DNA of 64,000 nucleotides from Streptomyces sp. 135. Its GTDB lineage: Bacteria > Actinomycetota > Actinomycetes > Streptomycetales > Streptomycetaceae. The notes below the pieces were generated by a model. That model did not search any database. It was given only the letters and a program-made list of their open reading frames with translations, and was not told the DNA's origin. The stretch is taken from the NCBI RefSeq assembly GCF_020026305.1, contig NZ_CP075691.1:7867415-7931414 (forward strand), in the 5' to 3' direction. The position numbers and the translations under genes were made by a program. Positions within the stretch are counted from its first letter, which is position 1. Each line of letters opens with the position of its first letter. This document shows, one piece after another, positions 1-7,360 of the stretch.

Positions 1-1258
1 CGATCGCGCTGCCGACGGACCGGGAGATGGAGTTGAGGCCGTTGGCGATGCCCGTCTGGTGGTGCGGGACGCCGGCCACGATGAGCGCGGGCATGGCGGC
101 GTAACCGAAGCTGATGGCCACGCCGATCAGCATCCCGGCGAGGATGACCGACGCCGAGGAGTCGTGCGCGGCGGTCAGCCAGGCGAAGCCGCCGACGCCG
201 AACACGGCGCCCGTGGCGAGGGTGAGCCGCGGCCCGATCCGCCCGACCAGCATGCCGCCGAACTGCGCGGCGATCAGCGAGATCAGCGTGGCCGGCAGCA
301 GGTACTCGACGGAGGACCGCAGGACCGAGGCCCCGAAGCCGTAGCCGGTGAGTTCCTTCGGCATCTGCACCAGGTAGGCGACGCCGATGAACTGCGAGAA
401 CATCGCGAAGCCGAGGAACAGTCCGGCGAGGTTGGTGAAGAGCACCGGCCGGTGGGCGAACATCCGCATGTCCACCATGGGCTCGCGGACCGTGCGCTCC
501 ACCAGGGTCCAGACGGCCGCCATCACGACGGCGCCGCCGAACAGGCCGAGGGTGCGCCCCGAGGTCCAGCCCCACTCGTGGCCCTGCGAGATCGGCAGCA
601 GGAGCAGGACGAGAAGCGCGGCCAGGGTCGCCGCGCCGAGCCAGTCGGTCCGGCCGCCCGTCGTGGACCGCGACGCGGGAACGCGCACCAGAACGCCTAC
701 GAGGGCCACCACCGCCAGAGCGGCCGCGAGCCAGAACACCCGGTGGTAGTCGGGGTCCGGGCCCTGGGTGAGCAGGCCCGCCGCGACGAGCGCGAGGCCG
801 CTGCCGACCGCGAGCGTCCCGCTGACCATGGCCATCGCGCCGTGCAGCTTCGCCGGGGGCATCTCCTCCCGCAGGACCGACAGGGCGAGCGGGAAGATCG
901 CGGTGGCGGCGCCCTGGAGGACGCGGCCGACGACGAGCCACAGCAGCGAACTGGTGGTGGCGGCCAGGACCGATCCGGCGATCATCAGCAGCAGGACGCC
1001 GACCAGGGTGGGCTTCTTGCCGTGCATGTCGCCGAAGCGGCCGAGGAGCGGGGTGAAGACCGCGGCGGACAGCAGGGTCGCCGTGGTGACCCAGCTGACG
1101 TTCGCGGTGGAGGTGCCGAGGTCGCCCTGGATGATGCTCATGATCGGCACGACGAGGGTCTGCATCATCGAGACGATCATGGTGGCGAGGCCGAGGACCA
1201 GGACGAGCGAGGTGTCTCCTGCGGGGCGTCCGTGCGCCGCGCGAGCTGTGGATGTCAC
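1..1258 (-). CDS. MFS drug/proton antiporter, 3' end cut by window edge
   Basis: This is an integral membrane exporter of the major facilitator superfamily (EmrB/QacA-like), about 419 codons visible and no stop before the window edge. Reading the minus strand from the GTG at 1258 gives MTSTARAAHG, a first hydrophobic segment (LVLVLGLATMIVSMMQTLVV), then the loop GRFGDMHGKKPTL, which matches the cytoplasmic loop 2-3 motif of the family, and many further hydrophobic helices. GGAAG lies 7 nt before the GTG and decides the start. It is divergent from a MarR regulator across 170 bp holding two matching operators, the usual arrangement for a MarR-controlled efflux pump. The substrate cannot be told. 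Confidence 0.9.
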   Translation of the reverse strand, partial: MTSTARAAHGRPAGDTSLVLVLGLATMIVSMMQTLVVPIMSIIQGDLGTSTANVSWVTTATLLSAAVFTPLLGRFGDMHGKKPTLVGVLLLMIAGSVLAATTSSLLWLVVGRVLQGAATAIFPLALSVLREEMPPAKLHGAMAMVSGTLAVGSGLALVAAGLLTQGPDPDYHRVFWLAAALAVVALVGVLVRVPASRSTTGGRTDWLGAATLAALLVLLLLPISQGHEWGWTSGRTLGLFGGAVVMAAVWTLVERTVREPMVDMRMFAHRPVLFTNLAGLFLGFAMFSQFIGVAYLVQMPKELTGYGFGASVLRSSVEYLLPATLISLIAAQFGGMLVGRIGPRLTLATGAVFGVGGFAWLTAAHDSSASVILAGMLIGVAISFGYAAMPALIVAGVPHHQTGIANGLNSISRSVGSAI

Positions 1259-1353
1259 GGGGTTACTTCCGTTGGTCGAGCGCGTGGGGGATGGCGGCCT
1301 CGTCGGAGCGAGGGCGGGAACTTGAAGCCTGTGAAAGTGAAGAACCAGGAAGG

Positions 1354-1428
1354 TTGATGTCCTCAAGTAACTCGGTAGAGGTAAACATCGAAAGTTGAAG
1401 TCGTCAAGTTTCGGGTTACGCTGGTCCC
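1354..1428. promoter_or_regulatory. Two MarR-type operators and a leaderless promoter
   Basis: Two near-identical interrupted palindromes of form TTGA-N5-TCAA lie at 1354-1366 (TTGATGTCCTCAA) and 1395-1407 (TTGAAGTCGTCAA), 41 bp apart, so on the same DNA face. The second starts exactly at a possible -35 (TTGAAG, 1395-1400). A possible -10 (TACGCT, 1417-1422) follows after 16 bp, which would put transcription start at or next to the ATG at 1429. No Shine-Dalgarno is present, so the marR mRNA is probably leaderless. Repressor binding would block marR directly, and probably the divergent MFS gene too. Confidence 0.6.
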
Positions 1429-1899
1429 ATGCCCGAGACACCCGACGTGCGCCCCGGCGCGTCCCACGCCCCGCTGCTCGACGCCCTGTGGGTCTCCATG
1501 GCGGGCCTCTACGGAGACCTCACCGCGGCTGCCGCGGCGCAGGGGCTCACCTACAGCCAGGCCAAGGCGCTGAACGTGCTGCGACGGAACGGCCCGGCCC
1601 CCATGCGGGTGCTGGCCGCCTCGTTCCGGTGTGACGCCTCGAACATGACCGGGATCGTCGACCGCCTGGAGAGCCGCGGCCTGGTCCGCCGCGAACCGAG
1701 CCCGACGGACCGGCGGGTGAAGAACGTCGTCCTCTCCGAGGAGGGCGTGGCGGCGGTGGAGAAGATCCGCGCCGGCATGCACGCCACCCATGAGGCGCTG
1801 GACGCGCTCAGCGAGGAGGAGCGGGCCACCCTGCAGGGCCTCCTCGCCCGCCTGTCGCCGGATGCGGGCGCCGCCCCCCGGGGGTCGAAGGCACCTTGA
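1429..1899 (+). CDS. MarR family transcriptional regulator
   Basis: Dimeric winged-helix repressor of 156 aa, a normal length for the family. The winged-helix core runs from about residue 40 to 110: helix-turn-helix around TYSQAKALNVLRRNGPAPMR, recognition helix near CDASNMTGIVDRLESRG, and the wing LVRREPSPTDRRVKNVVLS with the DRR motif typical of MarR. Helices at both ends form the dimer. It is divergent from the MFS exporter and very likely represses both that gene and itself through the paired TTGA-N5-TCAA boxes. The inducer is unknown. Confidence 0.92.
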   Translation: MPETPDVRPGASHAPLLDALWVSMAGLYGDLTAAAAAQGLTYSQAKALNVLRRNGPAPMRVLAASFRCDASNMTGIVDRLESRGLVRREPSPTDRRVKNVVLSEEGVAAVEKIRAGMHATHEALDALSEEERATLQGLLARLSPDAGAAPRGSKAP

Positions 1900-1909
1900 G
1901 GTTCCCCAG

Positions 1910-1968
1910 GCACTAAAAAGTGCGTTCTTCCACGTCAGCGGTCACTCTCCTACGGTTTCCGAGTAACC
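1910..1968 (+). promoter_or_regulatory. Two inverted repeats upstream of the RidA gene
   Basis: The gap between marR and the RidA gene holds GCACT-AAAA-AGTGC (1910-1923) and GGTTTC-CGA-GTAACC (1954-1968, one mismatch). The two repeats are centred 44 bp apart. Neither is followed by a T-run, so operators are more likely than a terminator. The layout resembles sites of small winged-helix regulators, but no such regulator gene adjoins, so the owner is unknown. Confidence 0.4.
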
Positions 1969-2006
1969 ACTGGAGAGCACGAACGCAGCGCGAGGAGGCG
2001 GGAACC

Positions 2007-2414
2007 ATGGCCATCACCCTGGTGGACCCCACTGGATTGCCGAAGATCGACGCCTATCGGCAGGTCTCGGTCGCGACCGGGTCGAAGCTGGTCTTCGTCG
2101 CCGGGCAGGTCGCCTGGGACGCCGAGGGGGTCATGGTCGGCGAAGGCGACCTCGCCGCCCAGGTCGAGCAGTGCTACCTCAACATCGGCACCGCCCTTGC
2201 GGAGATCGGCGGATCCTTCGACGACGTGGCGAAACTGACCGTGTACGTCGTCGACTGGACCCCCGACAAGATGCCGCTGTTCCTGGAGGGCGCCGCGCGG
2301 GCGGCCGCGAAGCTGGGGGTCGCACCGGTGCCGCCGGGCACGCTGCTGGGCGTCGCGGCGCTGGCCGCCCCCGGTCTGCTGGTCGAGATCGACGCCGCCG
2401 CGGTCCTCGACTGA
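2007..2414 (+). CDS. RidA/YjgF-family enamine/imine deaminase
   Basis: RidA-family proteins form trimers that hydrolyse reactive enamine/imine intermediates released by PLP enzymes. The 135-aa product has the family layout: N-terminal substrate strand (VSVATGSKLVFVAGQVAWD), the central helix with a covarying segment (LNIGTALAEIGGSFDDVAKLTVYVVD), and the C-terminal LGVAALAAPGLLVEIDAAAVL strand. The canonical catalytic Arg near residue 105 appears replaced (PPGTLLGV), so the subclass may not be a classical deaminase. The ATG at 2007 is chosen over upstream in-frame starts because GAGGAGG sits just before it. Cytoplasmic. Confidence 0.85.
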   Translation: MAITLVDPTGLPKIDAYRQVSVATGSKLVFVAGQVAWDAEGVMVGEGDLAAQVEQCYLNIGTALAEIGGSFDDVAKLTVYVVDWTPDKMPLFLEGAARAAAKLGVAPVPPGTLLGVAALAAPGLLVEIDAAAVLD

Positions 2415-2444
2415 CGGCGGCGCCGGCGGCCGTCGCGGCCGGAG

Positions 2445-2666
2445 TCATCCGCCCGCGGCGTCCTCGGTCTCCCAGCGGAGCAAGTCCCCCGGCTGGCAGT
2501 CCAGCACCTCGCAGAGCGCGGCGAGCGTCGTGAAGCGCACCGCTTTGGCGCGGCCGTTCTTCAGTACCGCCAGGTTGGCCGGCGTGATCCCGACGCGCTC
2601 CGCGAGCTCGCCCACGGACATCTTCCGCCGGGCCAGCATCACGTCGATGTCGACGGCGATCGGCAT
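2445..2666 (-). CDS. Small XRE-type HTH regulator
   Basis: A 73-aa protein that is essentially one Cro/C1-type helix-turn-helix (MSVGELAERVGITPANLAVLKNGRAKAVRFTTL, residues about 15-50), followed by the tail CQPGDLLRWE seen in YozG-like regulators. Its ATG overlaps the stop of the DUF2975 gene by one base (TGATG), so the two are co-transcribed and translationally coupled. This HTH + DUF2975 pair is a recurring bacterial two-gene unit. The small protein probably controls its own operon through the palindromes at 3179-3211. Confidence 0.85.
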   Translation of the reverse strand: MPIAVDIDVMLARRKMSVGELAERVGITPANLAVLKNGRAKAVRFTTLAALCEVLDCQPGDLLRWETEDAAGG

Positions 2667-3163
2667 CAGATCACCTCGTCCAGCTCGGCCCGCAGCCGGT
2701 TCGCCTCGACGTCACGCGCGACGGCCTGGGCGAGCAGCATCCGCAGGACGAGCACGATGAGCGCGACCCCCAGGACCGCCACGCCGACCCCGCCCACCAG
2801 CAGGACCACACCCGGCGCGACGGCCTCGCCGGGTGCCAGGACCGCCCCGAGTGCGAACACCAGCAGGGCGGCCGCCACGAAGGCGCCGGTCACGACATCC
2901 ACGTACCGGAACGAGGCGTGGGAGAACACCGTGCCGCGCCGCATCATCGTCACGAGCCGCCATACGCAGACCATGACGACCTCGGCCGCGACGAAGCCGA
3001 GCAGCACGATGACGACGACCGGGACGCCCCGGGACGCCAGGTCACCGTCCGACCCCCGCAGGTCGGCGGCCAGGAGCGGCACCAGCACCGCCTGGACGAA
3101 CACCGAACCGGCCAGCAGCGCCACCAGTACGACGCGCAACGCGCCCACCGTCAGCTTTCCCAT
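2666..3163 (-). CDS. DUF2975 membrane protein
   Basis: About 165 aa with four predicted transmembrane helices: ALRVVLVALLAGSVFVQAV, VPVVVIVLLGFVAAEVVMV, AFVAAALLVFALGAVLA and VVLLVGGVGVAVLGVALIVL. The loop GTVFSHASFRYVDVV between helices 2 and 3 is characteristic of DUF2975. AAGGAG lies 5 nt before the ATG at 3163; a GTG sits one codon upstream at 3166 but is too close to the ribosome site. Function unknown; the partner HTH suggests a membrane-associated regulatory or immunity-like unit. Confidence 0.8.
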   Translation of the reverse strand: MGKLTVGALRVVLVALLAGSVFVQAVLVPLLAADLRGSDGDLASRGVPVVVIVLLGFVAAEVVMVCVWRLVTMMRRGTVFSHASFRYVDVVTGAFVAAALLVFALGAVLAPGEAVAPGVVLLVGGVGVAVLGVALIVLVLRMLLAQAVARDVEANRLRAELDEVI

Positions 3164-3178
3164 CACCGCTCCTTCGAT

Positions 3179-3211
3179 CGATACACGATGGGAATGTATC
3201 GAAATTCGATA
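3179..3211. promoter_or_regulatory. Palindromic operator upstream of DUF2975-HTH operon
   Basis: A perfect 15-bp palindrome, TATCGAAATTCGATA, lies at 3197-3211. It overlaps an inverted repeat CGATACA-N9-TGTATCG (3179-3185 and 3195-3201). Both sit 15-48 bp upstream of the DUF2975 start on the minus strand. They are AT-rich islands in high-GC DNA and probably form the operator where the operon's own XRE protein binds. Confidence 0.55.
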
Positions 3212-3247
3212 GGGGCGGCAAGGGCCGCGACGGCGGACGCGGCGGCG

Positions 3248-4387
3248 TCACGTCGCCTGGGTCCGGCGGGCGCACTCCGCGACCATGGCGCCCAGGCTCC
3301 CCGTGCGTTCCAGGAGCTCCCGCTGGACGCGGGCCCCGGTGCCGTGCTCCAGCAGGCTCATCGCCGTCTTGCGTGCCATGTCGAGATCCCCCGATTCCTC
3401 CAGGGCGTCCCGCACGTGGTCCAGGAGCGCGGTCACGGCTTCCTCGCAGGGGACGGGAAGCATGGTCACCGGGTGCAGCAGGGCGTCGTCCATGCCGGAC
3501 CGCGCCGCCCGCCACCCGGCGAGACGCAGCAGGCTCACGCCGTGCCCCAGCGGCGGGCGCCCCGCCTTCCACTCCCGTGCGGCCGTCTCGACGAGGGCCC
3601 GCGCGAGGGTCGCCACCAGGACGGTCGTGGACGCGTCCAGGCACACATCGGCGACGCGGATCTCGACGGTGGGGTAGCGGTGGGACAGCCGGGCGTCGAA
3701 GTAGACCATTCCCCGGTCGCGCAGGACGCCGGTGGCGACCATGGCGCTCACCCGCTCCTCGTACCGCTCGGCGGAACCGAAGAGGTCGGTGGGCCCCGAC
3801 ATCGGCCAGCGCCCCCACACCCGGCTGCGGTAGCTGCTGTACAGGGTGTCGTTCCCGTGCCAGAAGGGTGAGTTGGAGCTCAGCGCCACCAGGACCGGCA
3901 GCCACGGGCCGATCCGGTCGATCACGGCCACGCCTTCCTCGTCCGACTCGACCGAGACGTGGACATGGCAGCCGCAGGTCAGCTGCTCCTGCGTGGTGAG
4001 GCCGAACTGTTCCTCCATCCACTGGTAGCGCTTGCCCACGTTGATCGAGGGGCTGACCGGCAGGGGAGAGGTGGCGAGGGCGGCGACCCCCGCCCCCAGG
4101 TCACCCGCGTGCCGCGCCGCCTCCGAACGCCACCGGACGATCTCCTGCATGAGGTCGTCCATGCTGGTCCTGGGCTGGGTCGCGAACTCCAGCTGCTGGC
4201 CGGTCAGCTCCTTCTCGAACGTCTCTTCCCCGGGGTCGCGGTAGTCGTTCGCTTGCCGCTCGGCGCCCCCGGACGTCTCGGCGATGTCCTTGGCCGCCCG
4301 GGCCAGGACCGCCGAGGACAGGGCCCGTGGCTCGCCACTCTCTCGATCGACGAGGAGGAGCTCCTCCTCTACTCCTACAGTGCGCAA
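3248..4387 (-). CDS. YbdK-type carboxylate-amine ligase (GCS2 family)
   Basis: ATP-dependent ligase of the glutamate-cysteine ligase 2 family, which joins a carboxylate to an amine; the true substrate is unknown for most YbdK members. Family signatures are the N-terminal TVGVEEELLLVD, the CGCHVHVS metal/ATP segment, and the core HGNDTLYSSYRSRVWGRWP. I place the start at the TTG at 4387 (380 aa, the family's usual size, with GAGAGAGG upstream). An ATG 23 codons earlier at 4456 has no ribosome site and adds an Arg/Pro-rich tail. Cytoplasmic and apparently monocistronic. Confidence 0.85.
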   Translation of the reverse strand: MRTVGVEEELLLVDRESGEPRALSSAVLARAAKDIAETSGGAERQANDYRDPGEETFEKELTGQQLEFATQPRTSMDDLMQEIVRWRSEAARHAGDLGAGVAALATSPLPVSPSINVGKRYQWMEEQFGLTTQEQLTCGCHVHVSVESDEEGVAVIDRIGPWLPVLVALSSNSPFWHGNDTLYSSYRSRVWGRWPMSGPTDLFGSAERYEERVSAMVATGVLRDRGMVYFDARLSHRYPTVEIRVADVCLDASTTVLVATLARALVETAAREWKAGRPPLGHGVSLLRLAGWRAARSGMDDALLHPVTMLPVPCEEAVTALLDHVRDALEESGDLDMARKTAMSLLEHGTGARVQRELLERTGSLGAMVAECARRTQAT

Positions 4388-4533
4388 CCGATGCCGCCTC
4401 TCTCCGTGACCGTTCTCCGGCGGCGGATGCCGCCCTGGTCGTCCACGTACCCGCATGCCGGGTTCGCACCGCCTTCGGTGGCCTCGGAGCTGCCGGAGGT
4501 TTCAGCGAGAGCATTTCGGCAAAGCGATGGTTT

Positions 4534-5499
4534 ATGGTGCAAATCGGCTACACAATGATGACTGAGCAAGCCGGGCCCCGCGCCCTGGTCGAGGATGTGG
4601 TCGCCGCCGAGCAGGCGGGCTTCGACTTCTCCGTCACCTCGGACCACTATTTCCCGTGGCTGGAGTCCCAGGGGCACTCCCCGTACGCCTGGAGCGTACT
4701 CGGCGCCGCGGCACAGGCCACCTCGCGGATCCCGCTCATGACGTACGTGACCTGCCCGACGGTCCGCTACCACCCGGCCGTGGTCGCGCAGAAGGCCGCG
4801 ACGATGCAGCTGCTCTCCGAAGGCCGCTTCCGGCTCGGTCTCGGCTCGGGCGAGAACCTCAACGAGCACGTCGTCGGCGCCGGTTGGCCCTCCCCGCAGA
4901 CCCGGCTCGAGATGCTGGAGGAAGCGATCGAGATCATCCGCGCCCTCTTCGCCGGTGACAACGTGAACCACCAGGGCACCCACTTCGACGTGGCGAACGC
5001 CCGCCTGTGGGACCTCCCCGACGAGCTGCCGCCCATCGGCGTCGCGGTCTCGGGCGGGCGCTCCTGCGCCCTGGCCGGACGGCTCGCCGACCTCGTCATC
5101 GCGACCGAGCCCAAGGCCGAGCTGCTCGACTCCTTCGACCGGCACGGCGGCAGCGGCAAGCCCCGCGTCGGCCAGCTGCCCGTCTGCTACGACCCCGACA
5201 AGGACGCGGCCGTGGCCCGCGCCCACGACCAGTTCCGCTGGTCCATGGGTGGCTGGCCGGTCAACTCCGAACTGCCGGGGCCCTCGGGCTTCACGGGCGC
5301 CACGCAGTTCGTCACCGAGCAGGACATCGCGGAGCAGATCCCCTGCGGCGACAAGGTCGACGACTTCGTCGAGGCCGTACGCCCCTACGCCGAGGCCGGC
5401 TTCACCGAGATCGCCCTCGTCCAGGTGGGCGGCGACCATCAGCGTCCCTTCATCGAATGGGCCGAGAAGAACCTGCTGCCCGCCCTGCGCGACTTGTGA
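4534..5499 (+). CDS. F420-dependent LLM-class oxidoreductase (TIGR03557 type)
   Basis: Luciferase-like TIM-barrel flavin/F420 enzyme of 321 aa, related to F420-dependent glucose-6-phosphate dehydrogenase. Typical segments are MVQIGYTMMTEQAGPRALV at the start, SDHYFPWLESQGHSPYAWSVLGA, TCPTVRYHPAVVAQKAATM, and RFRLGLGSGENLNEHVVG, which includes cofactor-binding positions. The reading frame is open much further upstream, but homology begins at the ATG at 4534. No clear Shine-Dalgarno precedes it. It is divergent from the YbdK gene. The substrate is unknown; a hydride transfer between reduced F420 and a sugar-phosphate or xenobiotic is a guess. Confidence 0.85.
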   Translation: MVQIGYTMMTEQAGPRALVEDVVAAEQAGFDFSVTSDHYFPWLESQGHSPYAWSVLGAAAQATSRIPLMTYVTCPTVRYHPAVVAQKAATMQLLSEGRFRLGLGSGENLNEHVVGAGWPSPQTRLEMLEEAIEIIRALFAGDNVNHQGTHFDVANARLWDLPDELPPIGVAVSGGRSCALAGRLADLVIATEPKAELLDSFDRHGGSGKPRVGQLPVCYDPDKDAAVARAHDQFRWSMGGWPVNSELPGPSGFTGATQFVTEQDIAEQIPCGDKVDDFVEAVRPYAEAGFTEIALVQVGGDHQRPFIEWAEKNLLPALRDL

Positions 5500-5576
5500 C
5501 CCGCCGGGTACCCGCCACTTCACCGGGTACCCGCGCCCCCGTCAGGCATCAGCGACCCCACCGGAGAGAGTCAAGC

Positions 5577-5993
5577 GTGAACGACACACCGAACCCCGCT
5601 TCCCCCACCCAGCAGCCCGACTCCGACCTGGTGCAAGTCGCGCTCGACGACTGCTCCCCGGCCGACGCGGACACCGTCTTCACCGTGCTGAACGAGTACT
5701 TCCCGTCCGACCGCGGCTACGACGCGCCTCACCAGACGAGCGACACGCGGCCCGCCGTCTGGACCGGCGTCTTCTGCGCCTCGCACACCCCGGAGACCGT
5801 CCCCGGCGTCCTGCTCGCGGGCTCCGTCACCGCCGACCTGCAAGGCGGTCCCGTCGCGGTGAACAGGCTGCGCGCGGCGCTCGAATCGGCCTTCGAAGCG
5901 AAGGTCACCGGCACCGTCTCCGGCGACCAGGAGGTCCAGACCCAGCTGCGCCTCAGGAGCGCCGAACGCGGGGAGCCGCGCGAAAAGGCCTGA
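5577..5993 (+). CDS. Conserved hypothetical protein
   Basis: A 138-aa soluble protein with no domain I recognise. It starts at the GTG at 5577, preceded by GGAGAG 7-12 nt upstream. The sequence is acidic at the front (DSDLVQVALDDCSPADADTVFTVL), with an Ala-rich helical segment (VNRLRAALESAFEAKVTGTV) and a charged C-terminus (RSAERGEPREKA). It has no signal peptide or membrane helix. It follows the LLM oxidoreductase after 77 bp and could share its transcript. Codon bias at third positions supports a real gene. Confidence 0.7.
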   Translation: MNDTPNPASPTQQPDSDLVQVALDDCSPADADTVFTVLNEYFPSDRGYDAPHQTSDTRPAVWTGVFCASHTPETVPGVLLAGSVTADLQGGPVAVNRLRAALESAFEAKVTGTVSGDQEVQTQLRLRSAERGEPREKA

Positions 5994-6171
5994 ACGGGCG
6001 GCGGCCTCCGCCGGACACACCTCGATCGGGCGCACCCTCGCGTGTCGGACGCACACGTTCCGCTCCCCTTGGCGGCCTACGGGCATCGTGTCGTGAGGCG
6101 CTCGCACCCGCGCGGACCACCGCCGGGTGCGGCAGCCGACGAACCGGCCGCCGCGGAGGGGAGCAGAACTG

Positions 6172-6576
6172 GTGCGCGCAACGAGGTCGGGACTGCTCGC
6201 GGCGGCGCTCCTCGGCGCGCTGACCGGCTGCGGCAACGCCGACGCGCGTGAGGACGCCGCCGCCGAGGCGGCGTCCCGCTTCGAGGCGAGTCTGCGCGCG
6301 AGTGACGCGGTACGCGGCTGCGCGGCGCTCGCCCCGGGGACCCGCGACGAACTGGAGCAGTCCTCTGAACAGCCCTGCGTGCGGGCCCTGCCCGAGGCGG
6401 GTCTGCCCCTCGCGCAGGAGATCTGCGGCGTCGACGCGTACGGACGGCAGGCGCGTGTCGTGACCGACCGCGACACGCTTTTCCTGTCGTCCTTCCCGGG
6501 CGGCTGGAAGGTCACCGGGGCCGGGTGCACCCCGCGCCCCGAGAAGCCCTATCAGTGTCTGATCAAGGGTGGTTGA
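6172..6576 (+). CDS. Secreted lipoprotein, unknown function
   Basis: 134 aa starting at the GTG at 6172, with GGGGAG 8 nt upstream. The N-terminus VRATRSGLLAAALLGALTGC is a lipoprotein signal: positive n-region, hydrophobic core and lipobox LTGC, so it should be lipidated on Cys20 and anchored outside the membrane. The mature part has four further Cys (GCAALAP, PCVRAL, ICGVDAYG, GCTPRPE and YQCLI motifs) that could pair as disulfides. A 27-codon membrane ORF and a DUF6766 gene follow within 3 bp, suggesting one operon. Confidence 0.8.
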   Translation: MRATRSGLLAAALLGALTGCGNADAREDAAAEAASRFEASLRASDAVRGCAALAPGTRDELEQSSEQPCVRALPEAGLPLAQEICGVDAYGRQARVVTDRDTLFLSSFPGGWKVTGAGCTPRPEKPYQCLIKGG

Positions 6577-6579
6577 CGC

Positions 6580-6663
6580 ATGCGGACCCTGTTCACGGCG
6601 TATCTGCTCACGGTGGTCGGTGGGCTCGCCTACTGCGTGGCGCTGGGGGTGATGCAGCGGTGA
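6580..6663 (+). CDS. 27-aa single-pass membrane miniprotein
   Basis: ATG at 6580 gives MRTLFTAYLLTVVGGLAYCVALGVMQR, a near-perfect single transmembrane helix flanked by Arg residues. It starts 3 bp after the lipoprotein stop and its TGA overlaps the GTG of the next gene (GTGA, 6660-6663), so translation is coupled at both ends. The tight packing is the evidence that this tiny frame is real. A role as a partner of the downstream DUF6766 membrane protein is a guess. Confidence 0.6.
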   Translation: MRTLFTAYLLTVVGGLAYCVALGVMQR

Positions 6664-7343
6664 CCCGGGACCGGAGCTTCCTGCGCGACAACGGCCTGAC
6701 CCTGGCGTTCGGCGCCGGCTTCCTGCTGACCCTGGCCGGACAGGCCATCGCCGGGCACGCCGAGTTCAACAACCGGCTGATCGCCGAGGAGCTGCACCCG
6801 CTGAGCTTCGGCGGCTATCTCCTCACCTCCGACTTCGCCGTCGACGTGACGGAGAACTGGCAGTCGGAGTACCTCCAGTTCTTCCTCTACATCTTCGGCA
6901 CGGTCTGGCTGCTCCAGCGCGGCTCGCCCGAGTCCAAGGAACTCCACAAGGCCGGCCCGGAGTGCGACGAGGAACAGAAGACCGGGGAGCGCGCGAGACC
7001 CGAATCGCCGCGCTGGGCCGGCGTCGGCGGGGCGCGTCAGGCCTGGTACTCCCGCTCGCTCGGCACCCTCATGTGCGTACTGTTCCTGCTCTCGTGGTTC
7101 GCCCAGTCCGTCACCGGCGTGGCCGCCTACAACGAAGAGCACCTGCGCGAACTCCAGGCGCCCATCGGCTGGTTCGACTATCTCGGCGCCGCCGACTTCT
7201 GGTCCCGCACCCTGCAGAACTGGCAGTCCGAGCTGCTCGCCGTCGGCTCGATGGCCATCTTCTCCGTCTATCTGCGCCAGCGCGGCTCCCCCGAGTCGAA
7301 GCCCGTGGGCTCAGCCCACGGCGCGACCGGCGTCGAGGGCTGA
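6660..7343 (+). CDS. DUF6766 family membrane protein
   Basis: 227 aa, starting at the GTG that overlaps the miniprotein stop. Two homologous halves are visible: each has a hydrophobic helix, a segment ending NWQSE (NWQSEYLQFFLYIFGTVWL and NWQSELLAVGSMAIFSVYL) and the repeat QRGSPESK. Each half has about two membrane helices, so four in total. A charged linker (KAGPECDEEQKTGERARPE) joins them. The internal duplication is plain in the sequence. Function unknown. Confidence 0.8.
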   Translation: MTRDRSFLRDNGLTLAFGAGFLLTLAGQAIAGHAEFNNRLIAEELHPLSFGGYLLTSDFAVDVTENWQSEYLQFFLYIFGTVWLLQRGSPESKELHKAGPECDEEQKTGERARPESPRWAGVGGARQAWYSRSLGTLMCVLFLLSWFAQSVTGVAAYNEEHLRELQAPIGWFDYLGAADFWSRTLQNWQSELLAVGSMAIFSVYLRQRGSPESKPVGSAHGATGVEG

Positions 7344-7360
7344 GCGGGCGGGCGAACGGC

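Noticed and set aside
59..1357. 432-codon plus-strand frame at the left edge
   Set aside because: It is antisense to the MFS gene, which shows clear membrane helices and family motifs on the minus strand.
4327..4533. A 69-codon N-terminal extension of the LLM oxidoreductase
   Set aside because: Family similarity begins exactly at MVQIGYTMM (ATG 4534), and the upstream part overlaps the start of the divergent YbdK gene.
5505..5536. Two GGGTACCC palindromes in CCGGGTACCCGC context after the LLM gene
   Set aside because: Short, no T-run and no clear regulator; could be chance in high-GC DNA.
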